Made by a program: the position numbers and the translations under genes
Assembly (NCBI GenBank): GCA_946480475.1
Contig: CAMLJM010000034.1
Location: forward strand, 1 to 22,940
DNA length: 22,940 nucleotides
Direction: 5' to 3'
DNA from: an uncultured Alphaproteobacteria bacterium
GTDB lineage: Bacteria; Pseudomonadota; Alphaproteobacteria; Micavibrionales; Micavibrionaceae
Notes under the pieces: model-generated
Databases searched by the model: none
Told to the model about the DNA's origin: nothing
The model's input: the letters and a program-made list of their open reading frames with translations, nothing else
Shown here: positions 9,373 through 16,268 of the stretch, in pieces
Numbering within the stretch: the stretch's first letter is position 1
Layout: every line of letters begins with the position of its first letter

Positions 9373-10313
9373 GGCTTGTCTCCCCATTGATTCGACAAGT
9401 CGCCATAGCCGGATTTAACCCAGTCTTGTTGCACGAGATTGTCGTGCAGGCGGCGTAACATTAGTTTGCGTTCTTGCGCAGGAATGGCGGGCTGACGGGC
9501 GGCCTGTTCGATAGAGAAGAGCGCCGGATGCAAGATATCGTCGATATGCGCAGCAGAAACAGCCTCGCCGCGTTGACGCTGCTTCTTCAGGGTGTTCATA
9601 TAAGGCAGTACCGCGAGAGGGTCTGTTCCTGTCCGTGCCTTGATAAAATGAAGATCGTCGGGATCGGTGACTTTATTCGCCACCAGATGGATCAGGCAGT
9701 CTACTCCGGCGGTACGGGCCAGTTCCATATAAAGTTTATAAACTTCCGCCGATTCCGGTGTCGGTTCGATAATCAGGACAATGGCATCGAACTGCAAATG
9801 CAGAGAATAGGCAAAAGCATCTGTACCTGCAACCATGTCAGCGACCAGCCATTGATCATCCGACAATTCTGTGTGGGAAAGAATATTTTCCGCCATGAAC
9901 AAGTGCGTATGATAGCATGCCTGCCCGATCTCTTCTTTGCCGTATGAGCCAACAGTCAGAAGGCGTAAGGCGGGTTTATCATTGATAATCACGGTATAAG
10001 GGGCTAGCACAGAATCTTTCACATCCGTGATGACGTGCGATCCGGGGCCAGGCGGGGTCGTCGGCAAGAAGCTGTAGGCATCACGGATGAGTGGATTGCT
10101 GCCTTTTAGCTTTGTGCGTAAATCCGCCTGCACATCAGGCCGGGCCAACAACATGGCCGGAACAGCCTGAACGCCCAGCAAGCCTGCAAGATTCATATTC
10201 AAATCAGCGTCCATCGCCAGCGCATCTTTCTGACGCGCGAACAGGTACTGGATAAACAGGGCGCTGAGCGTACTTTTACCGGAGCCGCCTTTGCCGACGA
10301 ATGCGATCTTCAT
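9354..10313 (-). CDS. CooC/MinD-like P-loop ATPase, possible metallochaperone or maturation factor
   Basis: The 319 residues start with the deviant Walker A motif of the SIMIBI class (MKIAFVGKGGSGKST, residues 7-15), followed by MDADLN (D35/D37), a switch-like VADMVAGTDAF (D159) and a base-binding NKV (213-215). The layout matches CooC-type ATPases, which dimerise around a metal and insert nickel into CO dehydrogenase. Where CooC has a CxC pair this protein has C133-Y-H135-T-H137, so a Cys/His metal site is possible. Ribosome site GAGGA lies upstream of ATG 10313, and the upstream gene ends 11 bases before. No CO dehydrogenase gene is in the window, so the client is unknown. A soluble partner for the neighbouring PLP enzymes or a zinc handler are both open possibilities. 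Confidence 0.8.
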   Translation of the reverse strand: MKIAFVGKGGSGKSTLSALFIQYLFARQKDALAMDADLNMNLAGLLGVQAVPAMLLARPDVQADLRTKLKGSNPLIRDAYSFLPTTPPGPGSHVITDVKDSVLAPYTVIINDKPALRLLTVGSYGKEEIGQACYHTHLFMAENILSHTELSDDQWLVADMVAGTDAFAYSLHLQFDAIVLIIEPTPESAEVYKLYMELARTAGVDCLIHLVANKVTDPDDLHFIKARTGTDPLAVLPYMNTLKKQRQRGEAVSAAHIDDILHPALFSIEQAARQPAIPAQERKLMLRRLHDNLVQQDWVKSGYGDLSNQWGDKPWQEAV

Positions 10314-10324
10314 GTTACTATTCC

Positions 10325-10951
10325 TCAGGGTTTCGGCAAGGCCGGGATCATGAGACGCAGTAATGGTGTTAATCCGCGGTCTTCAAGCAATTGCCGGCGG
10401 TCAGCGGGTTTGAGCGGCAGCATTTCGCGGAAAAGATTGTTCATGGCCGGGTCACGGCAAGCCGTGGCTGTAAGAATGCTGCAGGCGGGGCAGGCGACGC
10501 TTTTATAAATATGATTCATACGTGAATGTTTATGATCGCGAATCAAGCCCGCGTGCTCAATATAGCGCGCCCAGTTCTTATGCAGATTCTTAAGTTCATG
10601 TGCATAATCGTCATCTGACAAACCACGATCCAGCGCCAATGTCATGTAGGCGGCTGCGAAATCAGGAGCGTGATCCATCATGCCGGACAGAACCTGCCAC
10701 AGAATATTGCTGCGGCTTTCCTGAGGGCGAAGACCCCAAGGCGCGTCGTCGCCTGGTTCATAATAGTCATCAGGCAATCTGCCGCTGCGTATACGCACCA
10801 GCTCTTCGTAAGGGCCATGAAGGTTCTGCAATCGCGCGGGATCCGCTTTATTTTCGCTGGCTTTAAAGCTCATAAGCTCTGCCATCATGTCGGCGGCAAT
10901 GCCTGCTTTATCCAGCGTTATCTGATGCGCCGGGATTAACTTGAAAGTCAT
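10325..10951 (-). CDS. Protein of unknown function with His and Cys (CxxC) motifs
   Basis: I do not recognise a family. The 208-residue protein looks helical and soluble, with no signal peptide or membrane segment. It has a His cluster H140-K-H142-x4-H147 followed closely by C154-P-A-C157 and C165, a plausible metal-binding patch in one 26-residue stretch. The C-terminal part (LLEDRGLTPLLRLMIPALPKP) is hydrophobic and proline-tipped. A TTG at 10957 would add two residues, but AAGGA lies 6 bases before ATG 10951 and abuts the TTG, so I chose the ATG. It is the first gene after the Zur-like operators and the first of the four-gene operon. Its place before a CooC-like ATPase suggests a partner or client of that ATPase, which is inference only. 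Confidence 0.7.
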   Translation of the reverse strand: MTFKLIPAHQITLDKAGIAADMMAELMSFKASENKADPARLQNLHGPYEELVRIRSGRLPDDYYEPGDDAPWGLRPQESRSNILWQVLSGMMDHAPDFAAAYMTLALDRGLSDDDYAHELKNLHKNWARYIEHAGLIRDHKHSRMNHIYKSVACPACSILTATACRDPAMNNLFREMLPLKPADRRQLLEDRGLTPLLRLMIPALPKP

Positions 10952-10963
10952 GGCCAATCCTTG

Positions 10964-10980
10964 TTGTTATAAAGTAACAT
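10964..10980. promoter_or_regulatory. Second, imperfect Zur-type operator
   Basis: TTGTTATAAAGTAACAT matches the perfect palindrome upstream at 14 of 17 positions. The two centres are 22 bases apart, about two helical turns, so two dimers could bind the same face of the DNA. It sits at and just after the predicted transcription start and before the ribosome site of the first gene. Confidence 0.55.
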
Positions 10981-10985
10981 TATAG

Positions 10986-11002
10986 ATGTTATAATATAAC
11001 AT
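10986..11002. promoter_or_regulatory. Zur-type operator (perfect 17-bp palindrome)
   Basis: ATGTTATAATATAACAT is a perfect palindrome: 8-base arms around a central A. From memory, the gamma-proteobacterial Zur consensus has the core ATGTTATANTATAACAT, which this matches at every position; the outer GAA/TTC flanks of that consensus are absent. The site covers the predicted -10 of the operon reading left, so zinc-loaded Zur would block RNA polymerase. Other Fur-family regulators remain possible. Confidence 0.7.
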
Positions 11003-11016
11003 CATGAGTTTGGCAA
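10988..11016 (-). promoter_or_regulatory. Predicted sigma-70-type promoter of the PLP/ATPase operon
   Basis: On the - strand TTGCCA (11016-11011) is followed after 17 bases by TATAAC (10993-10988), close to the -35/-10 consensus. The start site would fall near 10981, about 30 bases before the first ATG. The -10 element lies inside the perfect palindrome at 10986-11002 and the start site lies next to the second one, as expected for repression. TATAAT at 10984-10979 on the - strand is an alternative -10 without a convincing -35. Confidence 0.5.
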
Positions 11017-11082
11017 ATCTTGTAAGTAAGGATATTAAAAAAATAATACTGCAACGAATTCCTGAGGTTAAACAATAAGATA

Positions 11083-11101
11083 ATGGGTACGGGACACCCA
11101 T
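11083..11101. repeat. Short inverted repeat between divergent transcription units
   Basis: ATGGGT and ACCCAT form a perfect 6-base stem around a 7-base loop (ACGGGAC). No T-run follows on either strand, so it is not a classical terminator. It lies in the 249-base gap between the leftward operon and the CBS gene. It could be a regulator half-site pair or a worn REP/MITE-like remnant. The rest of 11017-11137 is AT-rich and shows nothing else I can name. Confidence 0.35.
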
Positions 11102-11137
11102 AGTACGCTGTCACCTCTATTCCCTTACTATGACGCA

Positions 11138-11162
11138 GGAACCAAAGTTTTCCTGAGCGGTT
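11138..11162 (+). promoter_or_regulatory. Possible EcfG-type general-stress promoter
   Basis: GGAAC (11138-11142) is followed after 16 bases by GGTT (11159-11162). The alphaproteobacterial general-stress sigma factor EcfG recognises GGAAC, 16-17 bases, CGTT, so there is one mismatch in the -10 part. Transcription would begin about 30 bases before the CBS gene start. CBS and DUF2267 proteins are plausible stress genes. The call is tentative. Confidence 0.4.
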
Positions 11163-11200
11163 CACCTTATAGGTTCAATTGATAGAAAAAGGAGCGCGCT

Positions 11201-11632
11201 ATGACAGGGAAAAAAGTGAAAGATCTCATGGAAACCGATCTGGCCCTTATCAGTCCTGAAGCCACGTTGGAAGAAGCGGCCCGCAAGATGAAAGATGTAG
11301 GTTGCGGTTTTCTGCCTGTGGGTGAGGATGATGCACCACAAGGCATTATTACGGATCGTGATATCGTGATCAGGGCGATTGCCGAAGGCAAAACTCCGGG
11401 GCAGGTTAAGGTGCGTGATTGTATGACAGATGACGTATGTTCCTGTAAGGAAACCGATAGTTTGGAAGATGCCGCCAAAGTCATGAGCGATAACAAAGTC
11501 AGCCGTCTGGTTGTAAAGAATGATCAGAACAGCATGTGTGGCGTACTGACATTCGGGCGCATTATCCGCAACAATGATGACAAACAGGAAACCAGCGAAG
11601 TCGTGGAGGCAGCCACAGGCAAGGCAGCCTGA
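11201..11632 (+). CDS. Protein with two CBS domains
   Basis: The 143 residues are almost entirely a CBS pair: CBS1 about 6-65 (VKDLMETDLALISPEATLEE; GIITDRDIVIRAI) and CBS2 about 72-125 (VRDCMTDDV; SLEDAAKVMSDNKVSRLVV). CBS pairs bind adenine nucleotides (AMP, ATP, SAM) and act as energy sensors. With no attached enzyme domain, this one probably regulates a partner protein. GGAG lies 8 bases upstream of ATG 11201. It is followed after 11 bases by the DUF2267 gene, so the two are co-transcribed. A short acidic, disordered tail ends the protein. The partner and ligand cannot be read from sequence. Confidence 0.88.
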   Translation: MTGKKVKDLMETDLALISPEATLEEAARKMKDVGCGFLPVGEDDAPQGIITDRDIVIRAIAEGKTPGQVKVRDCMTDDVCSCKETDSLEDAAKVMSDNKVSRLVVKNDQNSMCGVLTFGRIIRNNDDKQETSEVVEAATGKAA

Positions 11633-11643
11633 AGGAGGTTCAC

Positions 11644-12480
11644 ATGAATAATCAGCCTGCAATTATAGCGCGTTCCGCACAGGTGGCCAACTTGTGGCTC
11701 AGTGATGTCGGGCGGCATCTCGGCCATGATCGTCAGCATTCTTACCACGCGCTTAAAGCCGTCCTGCATGCAGTGCGTGACAGGCTGAGTGTGGATGAAA
11801 GTGCGCAGTTGGCGGCGCAACTACCCATGCTAATTCGTGGACTTTATTTTCACAGTTGGGACCCGCAACCACCTGCGCGTCCACGCAGCCGGAAACAGTT
11901 CCTGGAAGATATCCGGAAGGCCTTAGAGGGTATTTCACCGCTTGATCCAGAGGTGGCATGTCATGCGGTTTTTCATGCGCTGGATCATTATATTTCGCCC
12001 GAAGAACTGGATCAGGTGAAGAAGGCTCTGCCGAAATCCATACGCGATCTATGGGTGAAGTCAGGCCATCCCGAAAGTAGAATCGCAGCCGGAAAGAAAG
12101 ATAAGAAGGGGGAGGGTGTCACGGCTAACTACGATCAACACAACTGGCATAATGATGATTATAACCAGCCTTCCCGTAATCAGGGTTATAATCAGGGCCG
12201 ATTTATTCCAAGTGGGCGCCACTATGATGATATGGCTGACCTGGATTATGAGAGTGACGATATATATTCTGCAGGTGCCAGCGATTGGGAAGACGAAAAT
12301 TATTATGGTCGTTCGAACGATAACCGACTCTACCGTTATGGTGAAGGCAGTCGCGGCAATCAAGCATACGGAAACCGTTCTCTGACAGGGCGCAGCAGTA
12401 TGCGTATTGGTAACCGGGATCAAGGATATGGTTCAGGTTATGGTGGTAAGAATTACGGTCACCGCCCCAGCCGTTACTGA
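11644..12480 (+). CDS. DUF2267 protein with a disordered Tyr/Gly/Asn-rich tail
   Basis: Residues about 12-138 match the DUF2267 pattern: paired helical repeats with HSYHALKAVLHAVRDRLSVDESAQLAAQLPMLIRGLYF and the second repeat EVACHAVFHALDHYISPEELDQVKKALPKSIRDLW (quoted as landmarks in two parts). The function is unknown; members often lie near CBS and stress genes. After a Lys-rich hinge (149-156), residues 161-278 are low-complexity: 15 tyrosines in 118 residues, rich in Gly, Asn, Asp, Arg and Ser, with GYGSGYGG near the end. Such tails can drive condensation or surface adhesion, which is inference. The ribosome site AAGGAGG upstream of ATG 11644 is very strong. The gene ends 7 bases before the stop of the convergent cheZ-like gene. 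Confidence 0.8.
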   Translation: MNNQPAIIARSAQVANLWLSDVGRHLGHDRQHSYHALKAVLHAVRDRLSVDESAQLAAQLPMLIRGLYFHSWDPQPPARPRSRKQFLEDIRKALEGISPLDPEVACHAVFHALDHYISPEELDQVKKALPKSIRDLWVKSGHPESRIAAGKKDKKGEGVTANYDQHNWHNDDYNQPSRNQGYNQGRFIPSGRHYDDMADLDYESDDIYSAGASDWEDENYYGRSNDNRLYRYGEGSRGNQAYGNRSLTGRSSMRIGNRDQGYGSGYGGKNYGHRPSRY

Positions 12481-12487
12481 GGATATC

Positions 12488-13003
12488 CTAACCTTCAAGT
12501 AGTTTATCGATATCGGCCTGACTCATCGCCTGAGAGGATAGTTGAGGGCCGGTTTCCAGATTGTTTTTGTCGGCAATCTTGTCGCTTTCCCCGTTCAGAA
12601 TTTTTATGATTTTGCCAATGCGTTGGGTGGCGATATCGTGAACGTTGCAAGCTTCGCAAATCTTTACGATGCTTTCCTTGACTTTCCGCGCTTCGGAAAA
12701 CTGGTAAACCTTCAGAAGATCTTCGATTTTTCCTGATTGCAGGATAATGGCGTTGATCGCCTTATCCAAATGGGCTGACATATCTTTCAATTCCGCACAA
12801 ATTTTCTCAGCGTCATCACCCAGACTGTTCTTTTTCTCTGCTGCGTCACCGCTTCTCATATTATGTTCGTCAACGTAAGCCATAAGCTGGCGCATCTGTG
12901 CCACGACTTTTTTGTGTTCATCCTGGTGTGCGGCCTGAATGAAATTCAGCATATCTTGCACTTCGCTTCGGGAATATGCGTCTTTATCCAGATTCACCGT
13001 CAT
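12488..13003 (-). CDS. cheZ: CheZ-like CheY-P phosphatase, divergent (distal copy)
   Basis: CheZ removes the phosphate from CheY-P. The 171 residues are a long helical hairpin (about 10-135) with the catalytic helix EACNVHDIATQRIGKI. D123 and Q127 keep the D-x3-Q spacing of the catalytic pair (D143/Q147 in E. coli), although the common FQDLTGQ surround is altered. A flexible linker leads to the C-terminal peptide SQADIDKLLEG, like the CheY-binding tail of CheZ and the N-terminus of FliM/FliN. AGGAG lies 8 bases before ATG 13003. It is the last gene of the che operon, 13 bases after cheY. A second CheZ-like gene opens the operon, so the two may act on different response regulators. Confidence 0.75.
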   Translation of the reverse strand: MTVNLDKDAYSRSEVQDMLNFIQAAHQDEHKKVVAQMRQLMAYVDEHNMRSGDAAEKKNSLGDDAEKICAELKDMSAHLDKAINAIILQSGKIEDLLKVYQFSEARKVKESIVKICEACNVHDIATQRIGKIIKILNGESDKIADKNNLETGPQLSSQAMSQADIDKLLEG

Positions 13004-13016
13004 GGCCAGTCTCCTG

Positions 13017-13403
13017 TCAGATAGTCTCGATCTTCTGGGCCAGTGTTTCTGCTGTAAACGGCTTTACGATATAACCATTCACATTCGCCTGCTTTGCAGC
13101 GATGATGTTCTCAGGTTTGGACTCCGCCGTAATCAGGACGAAAGGCACGGAATTGCTCGTGGGAAAATTCCCTTTAAGGCCGCGCACATTCTGCAGGAGT
13201 TCGAGTCCTGTCATAGGTTGCATGTTCCAGTCGGAGAAAATAACGGCATAGCGTGTTTCACGAACCTTCTTTAACGCTTCCGCACCGTTTGATGCCGTAT
13301 CAATGTTCTTGTACCCAATCTTGGTCAGAAGACTGACTACAATCTTCACCATACTGCTCGCGTCATCGACGACGAGGACAAAATCAAGAGGATTAACTTT
13401 CAT
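13017..13403 (-). CDS. cheY: CheY-type single-domain response regulator
   Basis: The 128 residues are one receiver domain: acidic pair D13/D14 (VLVVDDA), phospho-acceptor D58 in FSDWNMQPMTG, T92 in LITAES, and K114 in IVKPF. The DWNM sequence and overall form are those of chemotaxis CheY proteins that bind the flagellar switch. It starts with GGGAAG about 7 bases upstream, 42 bases after cheR and before the distal cheZ-like gene. The AESK segment after T92 and its pairing with a CheZ make it the better candidate of the two single-domain regulators for motor control. That choice is inference. Confidence 0.9.
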   Translation of the reverse strand: MKVNPLDFVLVVDDASSMVKIVVSLLTKIGYKNIDTASNGAEALKKVRETRYAVIFSDWNMQPMTGLELLQNVRGLKGNFPTSNSVPFVLITAESKPENIIAAKQANVNGYIVKPFTAETLAQKIETI

Positions 13404-13445
13404 AGTGGCTTCCCTTTCCTTTCCTGTTTCCCTTTTGCACCCCGA

Positions 13446-14318
13446 TTAACGGGACCCCAATGCTGCTATATCCATGGCTTTCTCATCTGCGGCTTTAGTA
13501 AGCCGTTTTCTCTGCAGGATGCCATGACGCCCCGGCATGCTTTCAAAGGGCACGTCGAGATTAAGCATAGTCTCACAGGCTCCTAGAAAGAGGAAGCCAT
13601 CGGTCGCCAAAACAGGCGCCATTTTGCTCAAGACGGCGGATTTCGTTTCGTTATTGAAATAAATCAGAACGTTCCGGCAGAAAACGATGTCAAACATGCC
13701 CAGATGAGAGAAGCTTTCCAACAAATTGGCATACTGAAACTTCACGTTCTGACGCAGCGTATCGTTAACACGCCATTTCCCGTCTTCCTGTTTGAAGTAA
13801 CGCACCATCATCTGGATGCTCAGGCCGCGTTGCACCTCGAACTGGCTATACTCTCCGCGTGCTGCCTGCGCCAGGATATCCTGAGAGATATCAGTGCCCA
13901 CAATCTGATAGCGCCAGCCGGGTTTGTCGGCGAAGAATTCATCCATAAGCATGGCGATGGAGTAGCATTCCTGGCCGCTGGAACATGCAGCGGACCATAT
14001 GCGGATTGTTTTTTGCCGTTCCCGGGACTTAATGAGTCCTGGCAATAACTCACGCAGCATCGTAAATGGTTTCGTATCGCGGAAGAACGATGTCTCGTTC
14101 GTGGTCATTGCTTCGACGACGCTGGAAACAAGGGCCCGTGTAGGGGCATTCCGCAACTCTGCTGTAAAATGATCCAGCGTTTTATATCCCAGACTGGCGG
14201 CGACGGGAGTAAGGCGTGTCGACAGGAGATACGTTTTATCAGCGTTCAAAGCGAGTCCGGACTCTTTCAGGAGCAACGCCTGGTAAAACTGGAAGTCTTC
14301 GGGGCTTATGTTGGTCAT
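13446..14318 (-). CDS. cheR: Chemotaxis protein methyltransferase
   Basis: CheR methylates glutamates of chemoreceptors with S-adenosylmethionine. In 290 residues there is an N-terminal helical domain (2-75), the signature TTNETSFFRD (72-81), the AdoMet loop IWSAACSSGQECYS (107-120), GTDIS, and FCRNVLIYF. The frame extends upstream to 14411, but ATG 14318 is the true start. It overlaps the cheB stop as ATGA and has GGAG 6 bases before it, and the extension would be antisense-free but unlike any CheR N-terminus. CheR and CheB are therefore translationally coupled. The MCP encoded here lacks an obvious C-terminal CheR-docking pentapeptide. Confidence 0.93.
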   Translation of the reverse strand: MTNISPEDFQFYQALLLKESGLALNADKTYLLSTRLTPVAASLGYKTLDHFTAELRNAPTRALVSSVVEAMTTNETSFFRDTKPFTMLRELLPGLIKSRERQKTIRIWSAACSSGQECYSIAMLMDEFFADKPGWRYQIVGTDISQDILAQAARGEYSQFEVQRGLSIQMMVRYFKQEDGKWRVNDTLRQNVKFQYANLLESFSHLGMFDIVFCRNVLIYFNNETKSAVLSKMAPVLATDGFLFLGACETMLNLDVPFESMPGRHGILQRKRLTKAADEKAMDIAALGSR

Positions 14319-15415
14319 ACGCGCTCTCCCGTCATGGCAAGTTCTGGCTTGCGTCCGCAAGCCCGCAGAATAAAGCCGGGAATTTCCGTCAATGGCATAA
14401 TTCCCCGGCACAACCCGGCCTGCGCTACCGCTCCGGGCATGCCCCAGACGACTGAACTGGCCTGATCCTGTGCAATAACCTGCCCGCCACCCTCAACGAC
14501 TTGGCGTGCGCCAGCAAGACCGTCCTCGCCCATGCCTGTCAGGATCACAGCAAGTATATGCGCGCCATATATGCCTGACAGACTGCGCAGCATAGGATCA
14601 ACTGCCGGTTTGCAGAAATTCTCTTTCGGCCCGTTGTCCAGGGCGATCATTGTGCCTTCCGCTGTCTTGCGGAATGTCATATGAAGTCCGCCCGGAGCGA
14701 TATAGGCATGTCCAGGTTGCAATAACATGCCGTCTTGCCCCTCGCAGCAACTAACGCCGCTGACCTGGAAAAGATGGTCGGCCAGAATGCGGGTAAAGGT
14801 TGCGGGCATGTGCTGTGTGATTACCAGCGGCACAGGCAGGTTGCGGAGTGAGGACATCACAAGAGACAATGCATTGGGGCCGCCGGTTGAACTGCCGATT
14901 GCCACGATTTTGGGTGGAAGTTCCGGTCTGCCTCTAAGTAAGGTGCAACTTTTTTGTATCTGCTTTTCCGGGGATACGGACAAGCGCCCCAAGGAACGCA
15001 CCATCCGCAAAAGTTCGGTGTGGAAGTCGCCGTTCTGTTGTATGGAAGCGACCCCGGAGGGTTTTAGTATGCAGTCTGCCGCTCCCAGGGACAGCGCTTT
15101 CATAGAAATTTCCGCGCCACGCTCCGATAGGGTCGAACACATCAGGATTTTTACATCAGCTTTTTTAGCGAGCAGGAGGGGGATGGCAGTCAGTCCATCC
15201 ATCACGGGCATCTCGATATCAAGAAGAATGATATCCGGGTTGCAGACGGAAACCGTATTCACAGCATGCTCACCTGTAAACGCATATCCGCAGACTTCTA
15301 TATTGTTATCGCTCTTCAGAATGCGTTCGATTACGGTTCTGATGACGGCAGAGTCGTCGACGATCATCACTCTTATGGGTCTGCTGGCCCCGCCTGCGTT
15401 CGGTCTTGTTTCCAT
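14315..15415 (-). CDS. cheB: Chemotaxis protein-glutamate methylesterase/deamidase
   Basis: CheB removes methyl groups from receptors and is activated by phosphorylation from CheA. The 366 residues have an N-terminal receiver (VMIVDDSAVIR, phospho-acceptor D66 in LLDIEMPVMDG, K118 in ILKPS), a linker (about 130-165), and a methylesterase domain with the triad S176 (AIGSSTGG), H202 (ITQHMP) and D298 (TGMGEDG). All key residues are present. The start at 15415 shares one base with the stop of the preceding response-regulator gene, and the end overlaps cheR. No cheD is in the window, so deamidation of receptors would rest on CheB. Confidence 0.95.
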   Translation of the reverse strand: METRPNAGGASRPIRVMIVDDSAVIRTVIERILKSDNNIEVCGYAFTGEHAVNTVSVCNPDIILLDIEMPVMDGLTAIPLLLAKKADVKILMCSTLSERGAEISMKALSLGAADCILKPSGVASIQQNGDFHTELLRMVRSLGRLSVSPEKQIQKSCTLLRGRPELPPKIVAIGSSTGGPNALSLVMSSLRNLPVPLVITQHMPATFTRILADHLFQVSGVSCCEGQDGMLLQPGHAYIAPGGLHMTFRKTAEGTMIALDNGPKENFCKPAVDPMLRSLSGIYGAHILAVILTGMGEDGLAGARQVVEGGGQVIAQDQASSVVWGMPGAVAQAGLCRGIMPLTEIPGFILRACGRKPELAMTGERV

Positions 15416-15792
15416 TAGGACAACTCCAACAAATTGTTTTGCTCGAGTTTCGATCCCAGGATTTCACGATCGAATGGCTTCATGATGAAATCTTGCGCAC
15501 CGGCTTCCAGGGCCATAGTAATATGCGACATATCGTTTTCTGTCGTGCAGAAGAAAACAATGGGTTTTTTCCCGTTATTCATGGCGCGCAGCGCACGCAG
15601 GAAGTCTATACCCGTCATAACAGGCATATTCCAGTCTAGCATAATCAATGTGGGTGTGTTCTTTTCACAGAACGATTGCGCCGCTGCGCCATTCTCGGCT
15701 TCGCTGCAGCGAAAACCGAAGCTTTCCATGTTCTGGCGCACGATTTTGCGTATCACAGGACTATCATCGACGATCAGGCATGTTCTTTCCAT
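15415..15792 (-). CDS. cheY: Second single-domain response regulator (CheY-like)
   Basis: This is a 125-residue receiver domain: LIVDDSPVIRKIVRQNM, phospho-acceptor D53 in IMLDWNMPVMTGIDF, T83/T84 in FFCTTEN, and K105 in IMKPFDRE. The frame is open to 15885, but ATG 15792 has GAGGA about 8 bases upstream and gives the normal CheY N-terminus, so the longer reading is rejected. It lies between cheW and cheB, 14 bases after cheW and overlapping the cheB start by one base. It may be the main output, or a phosphate sink for CheA, leaving the other CheY to the motor. The sequence alone does not decide. Confidence 0.9.
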   Translation of the reverse strand: MERTCLIVDDSPVIRKIVRQNMESFGFRCSEAENGAAAQSFCEKNTPTLIMLDWNMPVMTGIDFLRALRAMNNGKKPIVFFCTTENDMSHITMALEAGAQDFIMKPFDREILGSKLEQNNLLELS

Positions 15793-15806
15793 GGCAATTC
15801 CTCTTC

Positions 15807-16268
15807 CTATGACTGTCCTTCGTGAATGATGCGCTCCGTATCGAGTATGATCATGATTGAACCGTTCAACTGGTGAACGCCACATGTCACATCCCGCCAG
15901 GATTGATTCAGAGTCAAGGGCGGGTTTTCGACCTGCTCGTTCTCCAACGTCAGGACATCGCCGACACGGTCGACAAGAATGCTATACAACTCACCTTTGC
16001 TATCGACGACGACATTCATGTGCTCACCTGCCGAGGCGCAACTGCCGCCATCACCGTTCTGGACACGTTTGCGCAGGTTGATTGCCGTGACGATACGGCC
16101 ACGCAAATTCGAAATGCCTTCGACATACCCTGGCGCTAGCGGAACTTTCGTCAGTTGCAAGGGGCGCAGGACATCCTGGATTCTGGCGATAGGAATGCCG
16201 AACACAGTATTATCAAGGAATACGGACAGAACCTGGATCCTGCCGCCTGTTTCAGATATGGAGGTCAT
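15807..16268 (-). CDS. cheW: Chemotaxis coupling protein
   Basis: CheW links receptors to the kinase CheA. The 153 residues form one CheW domain: IQVLSVFLDNTVFGIPIARIQDVLRP, VPLAPGYVEGISNLRGRIVTAINL, and YSILVDRVGDVLTL, all typical. A short acidic/Gly-rich loop (NGDGGSCASAGEH) is inserted before the second half. The start overlaps the end of cheA by 17 bases, showing tight coupling. As the only CheW in the window it presumably serves the soluble MCP encoded in the same operon. Confidence 0.93.
   Translation of the reverse strand: MTSISETGGRIQVLSVFLDNTVFGIPIARIQDVLRPLQLTKVPLAPGYVEGISNLRGRIVTAINLRKRVQNGDGGSCASAGEHMNVVVDSKGELYSILVDRVGDVLTLENEQVENPPLTLNQSWRDVTCGVHQLNGSIMIILDTERIIHEGQS

Noticed and set aside
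11162..11662. 166-codon - strand frame across the CBS gene
   Set aside because: Antisense to a canonical two-CBS protein with a good ribosome site; no family resemblance.
12061..12423. 120-codon - strand frame rich in Ile/Val/Thr opposite the DUF2267 tail
   Set aside because: The hydrophobic composition is simply the complement of the low-complexity Tyr/Asn/Gly codons on the + strand.
14319..14411. N-terminal extension of cheR to 14411
   Set aside because: ATG 14318 overlaps the cheB stop as ATGA, has a ribosome site and gives the normal CheR N-terminus.
15793..15885. N-terminal extension of the second CheY-like gene to 15885
   Set aside because: It would overlap cheW, and the internal ATG 15792 has GAGGA and starts the standard receiver fold.
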